A stretch of 24,561 nucleotides of DNA from F23-B02 sp963640555 (GCA_963640555.1 CAVHZB010000028.1:1-24561), one strand, 5' to 3'. Positions 14,853-23,096 are shown, counted from the stretch's first letter. The notes: a model not told the origin generated them from the letters alone. Numbers and translations are program-made.

Positions 14853-16931
14853 GTGAAATTTAAAAATCTGTCAAGACCCGGAAGAATAGGCTCTATGGTT
14901 TTGAAAAACCGCATGGTCATGCCCGCAATGGAGACATGGTCATCAGGTCCTGACGGTACAGTCACCGAGAGCACGATAAACCACTATGCAAGAAGAGCAG
15001 AGGGCGGGGTAGGACTTATTATAACGGAGATGACAAATCCGACTCCCGGCTGTATGTGCTTTCCCGGTGAGCTGGAAATGAGCGAAGATCGCTTCATGCC
15101 CGGTATGAGCAAGATCGCCGATGCCATCCACGCCGGCGGTGCAAAGGCTGCGGTTCAGCTCGATCACGGCGGAGTTTTTGCACACAACAATACGTCTGAT
15201 CTGCCGGCGTTCACGCCGTCAGGAGTCGGAACATTCTCAATGCCGGATCTTGAGCTCAAGGTCATGACCAAAGAGGATATCGAGCAGGTCATCGAGGATT
15301 TTGCGGTTGCCGCCCTGCGCGCAAAGGCTATCGGCTTTGATGCGGTCGAGCTTCATGGCGGGCACGGATATCTGCTCGTCGAATTTCTGTCGGCGTATTA
15401 CAACAGAAGAACCGACGAGTATGGCGGAAGCGTTTATAACAGAGCCCGTCTTTCGATAGACATCATACGCAGAATAAAGGAATACTGCGGCAAGGATTTC
15501 CCAATCATATACAAAATATCCTCCGAGGACTTCACGCCCAACGGCATAACCATAGAGCAGTCGGTTGAGATATGCAAATATCTTGAGGAAGCCGGAGCGG
15601 ACGCGATCATGGTATCCGGAGGTACGCTTGAATCGCGTATACATGATTTCTTTGATGTTATGCTCGAAGGCAAAGAGGCTTCAGAGAATATGGGGCTGAA
15701 CCGAGGCATCAGCACGGCTACATGGATACCGTCGACCTATTGCGAAAGGAATCTCTACACCGATAACGCCGCGGCTATAAGCAAGGCCATTAACATCCCC
15801 GTGATAACAGTCGGTGCCGTAAGACCTGAGAAGGCAGAACAGATGATTGCCGACGGCGAGGCGGATTTCATGGCCCTCGGCAGACAGATCCTTGCGGATC
15901 CGGATTATCCGAATAAGCTCATAGAGGGACGCATAGAGGATATGCGCCAGTGCTTAAGATGCAACGAGTGCCTGGGCGGCGGCAATAAAAACCGCACTCT
16001 GCACTGCGCCGTTAATCCCTGCCTCGGTCATGAGCTTCAGGATAATACCAAGCTCATAAAGGCAGAGGTCAGCCGCCGTATCGCCGTCATCGGCTCGGGT
16101 CCCGCCGGACTTAACGCGGCTATAGCGGCAAAAGCTCGCGGACATGAGGTAGTGCTGTTTGAGAAGGCGGAACGGCTCGGTGGGCTCATGTATTATGTCG
16201 GCAAGCCGGATTTCAAGATAGATTACCGCAAGTATACCGATTACCTTATCCACACCGTAAAAAAGCTCGGCGTAGATATCAGACTCGGCACGGAGTTTAC
16301 GCTCGAGACTGCCCGCAATGAGAAATTTGACAAGATCATTGCCGCAACAGGCTCCGAGTGGGTTATGCCGCGCGTTGAGGGCGCTGATGAGCAGACGGTG
16401 CTCAATCCGCTGGATGTTCTTGACGGACATTTCCCCGATGTTGACAGCTTCATAGTCCTCGGTACGGGTCTTGTCGGCTGTGAGGTATCCATGTTTTTAG
16501 CCGAGATGGGCAAAAAGGTCACGATGATCGGGCGAGGACCCAACTGCAATCCGGCTAACCTTTACGGTGTCGACTGGAATATAAACGCAAGACTCGCGCT
16601 CGACAAGGTCGATGTTGAGATGGATACAAAGCCCATTAAAATTTCGACCACCGAAGTCGTATGCCAGACCAAGAAGATAAAGCACAAGCATGATCCCAAC
16701 ACGGGCAAGGGAACCGAAAAGCCCTATGACCGCAGTGCTCCGTACGATGGAGAAGAGAAAATATTCAAAGCCGGAGCGGTCATCGGCGCAATGGGTATGC
16801 GCGCTGTCAACGAGCTTGCGTACAAGCTTATTGACGAGGGATATTCAGTCGAGATCATAGGCGATGCGCAGAAGGCAAGAAAGATACTTCAGGCAGTACA
16901 TGAAGGGTTCAGCGCAGGCAGAAGATGCTGA
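14853..16931 (+). CDS. second OYE/2,4-dienoyl-CoA reductase-type flavoenzyme (FMN, Fe-S, FAD)
   Basis: The 692-aa protein has the same three-part design as the first cluster gene: an OYE barrel with HGGHGYLL (168-175), an iron-sulfur linker, GSGPAG (414-419) for FAD, GTGLVG (537-542) for NAD(P), and a closing GD (670-671). It differs clearly from its partner. The Fe-S motif is C367-x2-C370-x2-C373-x11-C385, not C-x2-C-x3-C. An insert of about 25 residues lies near 262-297 in the barrel, and the FAD half has a hydrophilic insert near 605-635. The two enzymes therefore probably act on different bonds or substrates. The GTG at 14853 is chosen because AAAAGGAGG (14835-14843) is 9 nt upstream; the TTG at 14829 overlaps the previous stop. 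The next gene follows by 16 nt. Confidence 0.9.
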   Translation: MKFKNLSRPGRIGSMVLKNRMVMPAMETWSSGPDGTVTESTINHYARRAEGGVGLIITEMTNPTPGCMCFPGELEMSEDRFMPGMSKIADAIHAGGAKAAVQLDHGGVFAHNNTSDLPAFTPSGVGTFSMPDLELKVMTKEDIEQVIEDFAVAALRAKAIGFDAVELHGGHGYLLVEFLSAYYNRRTDEYGGSVYNRARLSIDIIRRIKEYCGKDFPIIYKISSEDFTPNGITIEQSVEICKYLEEAGADAIMVSGGTLESRIHDFFDVMLEGKEASENMGLNRGISTATWIPSTYCERNLYTDNAAAISKAINIPVITVGAVRPEKAEQMIADGEADFMALGRQILADPDYPNKLIEGRIEDMRQCLRCNECLGGGNKNRTLHCAVNPCLGHELQDNTKLIKAEVSRRIAVIGSGPAGLNAAIAAKARGHEVVLFEKAERLGGLMYYVGKPDFKIDYRKYTDYLIHTVKKLGVDIRLGTEFTLETARNEKFDKIIAATGSEWVMPRVEGADEQTVLNPLDVLDGHFPDVDSFIVLGTGLVGCEVSMFLAEMGKKVTMIGRGPNCNPANLYGVDWNINARLALDKVDVEMDTKPIKISTTEVVCQTKKIKHKHDPNTGKGTEKPYDRSAPYDGEEKIFKAGAVIGAMGMRAVNELAYKLIDEGYSVEIIGDAQKARKILQAVHEGFSAGRRC

Positions 16932-16947
16932 GCGGAAGGAGAAAGTA

Positions 16948-17745
16948 ATGAAAGTATATGTTATCGGCTGCGGCCGTCTTAATAATGATATAAATCTAAG
17001 CTACAGCAACATGGTGATAGGTACGCGCGAAAATCCAAACCCCGAAACGGTCTGGTATCAGGGACCCAGCTATTGCGTGCTTATAGAGCATCCCACGGCG
17101 GGATATATACTCTACGATATCGGCTCGGCACCCAATTCCGACGAACTGTGGCCGTCATGCATCACAGAGACATGCTACTATACTCCCGTTGAGGGTGAAA
17201 CGCTTACCGGAGGTCTTGCAAAAATCGGTCTTGAGCCCAAGGATATCAAGCATATCATCATATCCCATATGCACATGGATCACATCGGAAACATCCAGCT
17301 TTTCAAGGACACCGCTGAATTCTATGTAACAAAGGCCGAGGCGGAATTTGCGTTCACTACCGTTATGCAGAGCACAGATCCTTCCACACACGGATTTTAT
17401 AACAGAGCTGATGTGCTGGCCGACCTCAAAACGGTTCACTATGTCGAGGAAGACGGCGAGCTCTTCGACGGCATACATGCAGTCATTCTCCCCGGTCACA
17501 CTCCCGGCGTTATGGGTATTGTCATAGAGCTTGAGGAGAAAAACCTTCTGCTCACCTCTGACGCACTCAACGCACAGATAAATTATGACGGCAGATTGCC
17601 CGGCGTTATTGCCGACCCTGTCAGCTTCTTTAAAAGCCTCAAAAAGATAAAGAAGCTCGAAAAGCAGTATAATGCTGCTGTGTGGTATGGTCATGATATT
17701 GCGCAGTTTAAGTCGCTCAAGAAAATACCCGAATACTATTGCTGA
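16948..17745 (+). CDS. metallo-beta-lactamase-fold hydrolase, N-acyl homoserine lactonase-like
   Basis: This 265-aa cytosolic hydrolase has the complete dinuclear metal site of the AiiA/AttM type: SHMHMDH (H107, H109, D111, H112), LPGHTPG (H184), TSDA (D205) and WYGHD (H249). These enzymes open lactone rings. In this operon the likely substrate is a lactone or ester intermediate of the pathway, not a quorum-sensing signal, but that is inference. ATG 16948 follows AAGGAG (16936-16941) by 6 nt and lies 16 nt after the second OYE gene. A hairpin follows the gene, so it may be the last cistron of the first transcription unit. Confidence 0.87.
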   Translation: MKVYVIGCGRLNNDINLSYSNMVIGTRENPNPETVWYQGPSYCVLIEHPTAGYILYDIGSAPNSDELWPSCITETCYYTPVEGETLTGGLAKIGLEPKDIKHIIISHMHMDHIGNIQLFKDTAEFYVTKAEAEFAFTTVMQSTDPSTHGFYNRADVLADLKTVHYVEEDGELFDGIHAVILPGHTPGVMGIVIELEEKNLLLTSDALNAQINYDGRLPGVIADPVSFFKSLKKIKKLEKQYNAAVWYGHDIAQFKSLKKIPEYYC

Positions 17746-17773
17746 TCAAGACGGCATATAAAACTTATCTTCT

Positions 17774-17813
17774 GCAAAAGCAGGCGGAAGATCTCATCAA
17801 AACCTGCTTTTGC
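17774..17813 (+). terminator. hairpin, probable (partial) terminator after the lactonase-like gene
   Basis: GCAAAAGCAGG (17774-17784) pairs perfectly with CCTGCTTTTGC (17803-17813) around an 18-nt loop, followed by TATTTTC. The U-tract is interrupted, so read-through into the transporters is possible. I found no convincing promoter in the 90 nt between this hairpin and the next gene. Confidence 0.55.
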
Positions 17814-17906
17814 TATTTTCATACCCATTTTTCATTAAAAATCGACAAAAACATGGAAAAGTGAAGGCTTTGAAGATGTTTATGCTTTTGAATTGAGGTT
17901 ATTGTA

Positions 17907-19289
17907 ATGAAAGAAAAGAAACACAGCTTTATTCCCCGAGCTCCAAAAACCTCGTGGGTAATACTCATTATGGTATGGCTTGTTTATGCCTTTAACACTG
18001 GCAGCAGAGAGATAATGAACAAGATCATGCCTTCCATGGTCGAATACTTCGGCATGAGTGCATCCACCTCCGGACTTATAAGCACCGTCGGTACTGTCGG
18101 CGGCGGCATTTTAGCAGTTATAATCAGCGCTTGGGCAGATAAGCGCGGCATGGGCTGGAACCGCGGAAGATCACAATTTATAATTGCGATCTGCTATCTG
18201 CTCCTGACATTCCTTATCGGTCTGCCCGTAATGAGCAGCCTTGCAATACTGTTTGTTTTGCAGTTTTTCCGCTTTGGCTTTGCTGCCGGCGGCGAGGCGA
18301 TAGACGCATCCGCCTGCGCAGAATGGTTCCCCGATGAATATCAGGGCTTCATAATCTCCGCGCATCACACCGGTTATCCTTGGGGCTCGGCTCTTGTCAG
18401 CCTTCTTGTTGCCTTCATTCTCGGCAAGACCGGCAACTGGCGCGTGCCATTCCTCATTATCCCTGCAATTCCTATAATTTTCTGGATAATTTATATAGCA
18501 TATTCAAAAAAGAGCCGTTTCGTGAAGAATAATGCGGCAATTACGGAAATGGGACTGACACCACATATCACCGAGCAGCAAGTCATGGAGCAGATGCAGA
18601 AGCATGGCGGCGAGAAGAAGGCGAAAAGCGAGCCTTTTTACAAGCTGTTTAAGAACAAGAATGTACTTGCCGCGTTTATTGCATATGCGTTCATTGTAGG
18701 TGCCTACTTCGGCTTCAACTACTGGCTGACTCCTTATCTTACCTATCAGTGTCATATGGAAAACTCCACGGCTGCGGCATTTTCCGTTATCTTTACCATA
18801 ACCGCCGGTCTCGGACAGCTTTTCTGGGGCACGATGTCGGATAAGATCGGCGCCAAGAAAACGGTCCTCATATGTGCGGCATGGCTGTTTGTGTGTTTTG
18901 CATTCCTGCCTCTCATGCAGAAGGGCATAGCCGTGCTCATAGTCATCCAGCTTCTCATGGGCTTCTGCATGAATGCGTCCTTTCCGGTGCTTTATACCCT
19001 TGCCGGCGCCTCCGTGCGCAAGGATCAGCTTGCTACAGCTATCGGCTGCTGTAACTTCTCCATGATAATCGGTGGCTTGTTCCCCTATATTATGGGCATG
19101 CTCATAAATGCCGGCGGCGGCTTCCATGCATCGGCAGGATACAGCATAGGGCTGTACTTCATGCTTGGCTCACTGGCTGTCGGCTTCCTGGTAACGCTGC
19201 TTTTGGCGCACGAGGTTTCCGGTCCGAAGCGCGGCAAGGATTGGGCGCTCACTTCGTATGAATCCTGCGGCATTGCTCCGGAAAAATAA
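17907..19289 (+). CDS. MFS transporter (cluster transporter 1)
   Basis: The 460-aa polytopic membrane protein has the layout of a 12-helix major facilitator. A short basic N-terminus precedes the first helix at about 17-30. A motif-A-like loop, ADKRGMGWNRGRS, lies at about 77-89 between helices 2 and 3. A central cytoplasmic loop at about 205-250 is rich in Lys and Glu, and a second motif-A-like loop (WGTMSDKIGAKK) follows in the C-terminal half. It probably takes up or exports the compound handled by the upstream enzymes; the substrate is unknown. ATG 17907 follows GAGG by 8 nt. It lies 161 nt after the lactonase-like gene, with a hairpin between. The next transporter gene begins 22 nt after its stop. 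Confidence 0.88.
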   Translation: MKEKKHSFIPRAPKTSWVILIMVWLVYAFNTGSREIMNKIMPSMVEYFGMSASTSGLISTVGTVGGGILAVIISAWADKRGMGWNRGRSQFIIAICYLLLTFLIGLPVMSSLAILFVLQFFRFGFAAGGEAIDASACAEWFPDEYQGFIISAHHTGYPWGSALVSLLVAFILGKTGNWRVPFLIIPAIPIIFWIIYIAYSKKSRFVKNNAAITEMGLTPHITEQQVMEQMQKHGGEKKAKSEPFYKLFKNKNVLAAFIAYAFIVGAYFGFNYWLTPYLTYQCHMENSTAAAFSVIFTITAGLGQLFWGTMSDKIGAKKTVLICAAWLFVCFAFLPLMQKGIAVLIVIQLLMGFCMNASFPVLYTLAGASVRKDQLATAIGCCNFSMIIGGLFPYIMGMLINAGGGFHASAGYSIGLYFMLGSLAVGFLVTLLLAHEVSGPKRGKDWALTSYESCGIAPEK

Positions 19290-19311
19290 AAATGTGCTGA
19301 GGAATTAAAAA

Positions 19312-20550
19312 ATGACAGATAGACCCGTAAAAACAATAAATCGCGGCGTAGTTCTTGTCTGCTGTGCCGTCTGCGGAGGTCTGACCGGCGCGATATATAT
19401 GTGGAGCATATTCAAGATACCTCTCATGCAGGCGACCGGACTTAGCTCCACAACTATAACATTTGCCTATTCGCTGTTCGAGATAATGGCGCTGATCTCA
19501 AGTCTGCTTTGCGGTTTCGTGCTGAAAAAGGTCAAGATCAGCACTCTTGTCGGAATAGCCGGCGCAGGCTTCGGACTCGGCTGGCTCCTGACGGGCTTTG
19601 CCGACACCGCGTGGAAGCTGTACCTGTTTTTCAGTATCATCGGAGGTCTGAGCGACGGCTTTATATATAATTCGACTGTGTCTGTGGTCATGCGATGGTT
19701 TCCGGACAAGCGCGGCTTCGCAAACGGCATCTGCATCGGCGCGATGGGGCTTGCTCCGCTGTTCTTTGCCCCTCTCGGCAATGCATTCATAGAGCATTTT
19801 GATGTGTTCACGGCATTTATGCTCTGCGGAGGAATATTCATTGTAATGCGCTTTACCTTTGGATGGTTTGTCAAAAATCCTCCCGAAGGCTACATGCCTG
19901 CCGGATGGGATCCGGCAAAGACAGAAGCCGTAATATCCAAAAAGGATATTGCAACTAAGGATATGTTCAAAATGCCGCTGTTTTATGTCATTCTGGTATT
20001 CTTCACCTTTGCCGACTGCGCTGCGCTGATGCTCACGGCGCACGCATCGGCCATAGGGCAGGAGATGTGCGGACTGTCGGCATCACAGGGCGCAGCACTT
20101 GTCGGGCTGATGGCAGTCGGCAGCTTTCTCGGTCGTTTCGGCTTCGGCGCCTTGTCGGACGGGATAGGACGCTATAAGGCGCTGAGCATAGCCCTCATAA
20201 TAACGGCGCTGGATATGTTTTTCCTCATCGGGCAGGCAGGAAGCTTTGTTGAGTTTATGCTGACGATCGGACTTATCGGTTTATGCTACGGCGGAGTTAT
20301 GACGATAGTGCCGTCTCTCACGGCGGATATCTTCGGCAATAAGTATTTCAGCTCAAATTATGCGTGGATGTTTGCCGGATTTACAGCGGCAAGCTTTATA
20401 GGTCCAATGCTGGCAGCGGCGATCTCTGAAAATACCGGGTCTTATGAGACGGCGTTTATTCTTGCCGGAATACTGTCGGTAGTATCGCTGGCGCTCGTGC
20501 TTACAGCATCTAAGCTGAACAAAAAGCTCAATGCTGTCTGTGAGGACTGA
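19312..20550 (+). CDS. MFS transporter, oxalate/formate antiporter (OFA)-like (cluster transporter 2)
   Basis: The 412-aa protein is an MFS member of a different subfamily from its neighbour. It shows OFA/monocarboxylate-type signatures: RWFPDKRGFANG (128-139), NPPEGYMPAGW (189-199) after helix 6, SDGIGRYKAL as motif A in the second half, and DIFGNKYFSSNY (339-350). OFA-type carriers move small carboxylates, often by exchange. A simple model is that one of the two MFS proteins brings in the substrate and this one exports or exchanges a carboxylate product, which is inference. ATG 19312 follows GAGGA by 8 nt. The VOC gene starts 16 nt after its stop, so the three genes are one unit. Confidence 0.87.
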   Translation: MTDRPVKTINRGVVLVCCAVCGGLTGAIYMWSIFKIPLMQATGLSSTTITFAYSLFEIMALISSLLCGFVLKKVKISTLVGIAGAGFGLGWLLTGFADTAWKLYLFFSIIGGLSDGFIYNSTVSVVMRWFPDKRGFANGICIGAMGLAPLFFAPLGNAFIEHFDVFTAFMLCGGIFIVMRFTFGWFVKNPPEGYMPAGWDPAKTEAVISKKDIATKDMFKMPLFYVILVFFTFADCAALMLTAHASAIGQEMCGLSASQGAALVGLMAVGSFLGRFGFGALSDGIGRYKALSIALIITALDMFFLIGQAGSFVEFMLTIGLIGLCYGGVMTIVPSLTADIFGNKYFSSNYAWMFAGFTAASFIGPMLAAAISENTGSYETAFILAGILSVVSLALVLTASKLNKKLNAVCED

Positions 20551-20566
20551 AGAAAGGAAGACGGAC

Positions 20567-21004
20567 ATGAGGTTTATTCATATAGGAATACTTACTGATT
20601 CGCTCGAACGCTCCATAGAGAGCTTTCAAAGCTTTCCCGGCTTTGAAGACATAAAGTGGCTTGTGCGTGAGGTCGAATTTCCTGAAGATGCGATACTGAC
20701 CGGACACGGCAGCCATATGCGCACGGCAATAGCAGATCTCGGCGGCTGTATTCATGAGCTTATCCAACCGCTCGATCCGACCTCGTATCACTCCGAGGAG
20801 CTGCGGAAAAAGGGCGAGTGTATTCACCATACGGCATTTATTTGTCTCGAAGATCAGCAGGAGGCTGTACGGGCGCAGCTTGAACGCGGAGGAAGGATAG
20901 TGTGGGAAGCACAGCTTGGAGATAAGCATCCCGTATATGTCGAGTCGTCCGACGGAAAACGGGTCTGGGAATTTATAAACTACATCCCCGGCTCACCCGA
21001 GTGA
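20567..21004 (+). CDS. VOC-fold (glyoxalase/methylmalonyl-CoA epimerase-like) protein
   Basis: This 145-aa protein fits a single-chain vicinal-oxygen-chelate fold. Candidate metal ligands occur at the usual spacing: H5 (FIHIGI), E64 (IHELIQP), H87 or H88 (CIHHTAF) and E135 (VWEFI). It is nearest in pattern to methylmalonyl-CoA epimerase-like members, which abstract a proton next to a carbonyl. Epimerisation or isomerisation of a pathway intermediate would suit the cluster, but the reaction is unknown. ATG 20567 is preferred to the upstream in-frame ATG at 20531, because AAAGGAAG lies just before it and the VOC fold begins at once (MRFIHIG). It is the last gene of the cluster, followed by two hairpins. 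Confidence 0.8.
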   Translation: MRFIHIGILTDSLERSIESFQSFPGFEDIKWLVREVEFPEDAILTGHGSHMRTAIADLGGCIHELIQPLDPTSYHSEELRKKGECIHHTAFICLEDQQEAVRAQLERGGRIVWEAQLGDKHPVYVESSDGKRVWEFINYIPGSPE

Positions 21005-21021
21005 GGATAACCGTAAAAATC

Positions 21022-21047
21022 ATTGCCTCGGCAACTGCCGAGGCAAT
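21022..21047. other. perfect 11-bp hairpin downstream of the VOC gene
   Basis: ATTGCCTCGGC (21022-21032) pairs with GCCGAGGCAAT (21037-21047) around AACT. Read on the minus strand it is followed by GATTTTT, so it may terminate leftward transcription from the acyltransferase gene. Confidence 0.65.
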
Positions 21048-21049
21048 AG

Positions 21050-21096
21050 AAATGACCTTCTTCCGCTGATGCTTTCAGGCTGAAGGAGGTCATTTT
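21050..21096. terminator. hairpin terminator, second copy of the gapA-type hairpin
   Basis: AAATGACCTTC (from 21050) pairs with the GGAGGTCATTT arm (21085-21095), ending in TTTT. It lies between the convergent VOC and acyltransferase genes. The 3' arm and part of the loop (21075-21097) match 9768-9790 exactly. Confidence 0.75.
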
Positions 21097-21106
21097 GTTG
21101 AATTTT

Positions 21107-22225
21107 CTATTTTCTGACCGCCAACGGTCTCAACGCCATTAGCAGCTTACCCAACAGTAAATACACCGTATAAGCCGCAACTCCAAATCCGAATGTTATA
21201 CCGGTCCATTTTGCCATGCACAGCATAAAGCTTAAAATATTATCGCTGAGCAGAGGCAGCCAATGAACGCTCATCCATAAGGTGTAGAAGAAATCGTTAT
21301 CATGCAGCAAATAAATCATAAATGTAGCCGAGCTTATATAGTTGACAATTTTGCTGCTGAAGCTGGGTATCCTTCTGAACAGCTCAAAAATAGCAATGCC
21401 CAGTATCAATGTTACAATATTACTGTTATTGTATCCCGGTATAGTCTGAATAAAGAGATTTCCGCCGTCGGGATTGAAATTATGTATGTTCGTTAATGTT
21501 GTGAGATGATAATTTACATAGATAACGACATTGGTCAGTATAATAATTGCTATAAGCACCCAAAGCCTGACCTTCTCAAACGGATCATATTTGCGGATGT
21601 ATCCTCCGAGCGCGTATAAAAATACACCTGTCACCAGCGTATCAAGTCCTGACATCAGGCTTGTCAGCAGGCTCGTCGACCAACTGAACTGAACAAGGGC
21701 AAATAATGTCACTACCAGCATCAAATAACTGCGCTTATCATATTTAGCCAATCGGGAGTTCAAGAATATTTTAGCAACAACTATTACCAGAAAATAATAT
21801 CCCACAAACCACGAAAAGCTATTAAAAGAGAAAAATGTGATATATGAACACAGATCTATGTTCCATTTTGCGTTTGCCCACAGGACATATAAGCTTGATG
21901 ATATGACAAGAACAAAGGCAGCAAAGCCTAATTGTAAAAGAAGCTTCTTTGCCGTTTTTGTCAAGTTGATTGCCGATGCTTCCCTCGGAGCCATAAAATA
22001 ACCTGAGATCAGTATAAAAATAGCGTTTCCGATCACTCCGGCAGGCGATATCAATGCCAATATTCCCAGCCGCTTAAACAGCACCGGCTGACAAAACAGC
22101 TCAGGATCCCAAGCCGCGGTCAATTGTCCGTTGATGCAATGGTAAAAAATATGTGAGCATACTATCATCAGCATTGCCGCTATGCGTAATAGCTCTAAAT
22201 TAGAATTCCTTTTTTTGGTTTCCAT
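21107..22225 (-). CDS. acyltransferase family 3 integral membrane protein
   Basis: The 372-aa protein starts with the acyltransferase-3 (PF01757) signature ELLRIAAMLMIVCSH (11-25), including the expected membrane-edge histidine. About ten hydrophobic segments follow, and there is no soluble domain. Such proteins transfer acyl groups, often acetyl, to cell-envelope sugars or exopolysaccharide. The acceptor here is unknown. Sampled lines of this gene are about 33-40% G+C, against roughly 50-62% in the neighbouring coding DNA, and its codons favour A/T. It has no envelope genes around it. This suggests recent acquisition as a single gene. The start at 22225 has only a modest AAGGG-type site upstream. 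Confidence 0.88.
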   Translation of the reverse strand: METKKRNSNLELLRIAAMLMIVCSHIFYHCINGQLTAAWDPELFCQPVLFKRLGILALISPAGVIGNAIFILISGYFMAPREASAINLTKTAKKLLLQLGFAAFVLVISSSLYVLWANAKWNIDLCSYITFFSFNSFSWFVGYYFLVIVVAKIFLNSRLAKYDKRSYLMLVVTLFALVQFSWSTSLLTSLMSGLDTLVTGVFLYALGGYIRKYDPFEKVRLWVLIAIIILTNVVIYVNYHLTTLTNIHNFNPDGGNLFIQTIPGYNNSNIVTLILGIAIFELFRRIPSFSSKIVNYISSATFMIYLLHDNDFFYTLWMSVHWLPLLSDNILSFMLCMAKWTGITFGFGVAAYTVYLLLGKLLMALRPLAVRK

Positions 22226-22324
22226 TACTGCTGCCCTTCATAAAACAATATATTTGAAGCAGTGATGCAGAGGCTGTCCGACCAAGCATGCGCTGCATTG
22301 AAGCCGGCGTTTAGGACTGCCCGC

Positions 22325-23068
22325 TCACTTTCTGACCGCCTTGGGCTTTCTGATCCCGGCAAAGGGGTCGGCGCCGCCGCCGGAGAACATCGTGAAGTTG
22401 AGGCTCGACTTAACATGATCCGCCATTGCCTGCTTTGCAAGGTCGGGAATATGCATTTTTATAGCCTCAACGACCGCGACATGGTTGTATATAACGCTGG
22501 GCGACCATGGATTATCGTCGGAATTGCTGATGAATTTTATCATCGAGGACTGGTACATCGTAAGGTTGGGGCGCAGCATTTTATAGCATTTCTGGATGTA
22601 TTTATTCCCGCATGACTCAACGATGAGCCCGTGGAAGGGCATATCGGTAGCTATCATGCCGTCGTAATCCTTGCGGATAACGCACTCGGCAAACTCAACG
22701 GCGAGCCTGTCAAGCTCCTTGACGGTCCCGGCATCGGCGCGCTCGGTGCACAGTGCCGCAGCCTCGCACTCTATCGCCGTGCGTACATCGTACAGGTCTA
22801 TCATGTCGCGCAGACTGAGGTCAATGACGAAAAATCCGCTCGTGTCGGGCTTGGATATGACAAAGCCCTTTTCGCAGAGGTTCATTATAGCCTCCGCGAC
22901 CGGAGTGCGGGATATTCCAAGCGCCGATGCAATGCTGTTTACATTGAGCTTGGTGCCCGGTGCGATACAAAGTGAGACGATCTCATCGTAAAGCATCTGG
23001 GAAACCACATCGCGGAGCTTCGCGCCGGGATTTGCGTCGAGATAGACCTGAAACTGGTCACGCTTCAT
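22325..23068 (-). CDS. GntR family transcriptional regulator with FCD domain
   Basis: The 247-aa protein has an N-terminal winged helix (about 15-80; GISRTPVAEAI at 51-61 is the recognition region). An all-helical FCD effector domain (about 90-225) follows. The usual FCD metal-ligand pattern is visible as D142, H146, H196 and H218. FCD regulators respond to organic acids and typically repress nearby catabolic or transport genes. No catabolic operon adjoins it on its own strand, so its target is uncertain. It could be itself or the cluster to the left, beyond the acyltransferase gene. ATG 23068 follows AAAGGATG by about 10 nt. Four AATGCA motifs lie in its upstream region. Confidence 0.9.
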   Translation of the reverse strand: MKRDQFQVYLDANPGAKLRDVVSQMLYDEIVSLCIAPGTKLNVNSIASALGISRTPVAEAIMNLCEKGFVISKPDTSGFFVIDLSLRDMIDLYDVRTAIECEAAALCTERADAGTVKELDRLAVEFAECVIRKDYDGMIATDMPFHGLIVESCGNKYIQKCYKMLRPNLTMYQSSMIKFISNSDDNPWSPSVIYNHVAVVEAIKMHIPDLAKQAMADHVKSSLNFTMFSGGGADPFAGIRKPKAVRK

Positions 23069-23096
23069 GGGGTTATCATCCTTTCTGACTTATTTG

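Noticed and set aside
10986..17745. Interpretation as a bile-acid bai operon
   Set aside because: The two OYEs and MFS fit, but there is no BaiB, BaiE, BaiF or BaiI counterpart, the dehydrogenase is a zinc MDR where BaiA is an SDR, and EthD and lactonase genes are not part of bai.
16948..17745. Quorum-quenching system
   Set aside because: The lactonase-like fold is clear, but no LuxI/LuxR-type genes are present and the operon context is metabolic.
22329..22340. Twelve bases (TTTCTGACCGCC) shared by the 3' ends of the GntR gene and the acyltransferase gene (21111-21122)
   Set aside because: Both encode a similar AVRK tail by chance; the match does not extend and no duplication or target-site pattern is visible.
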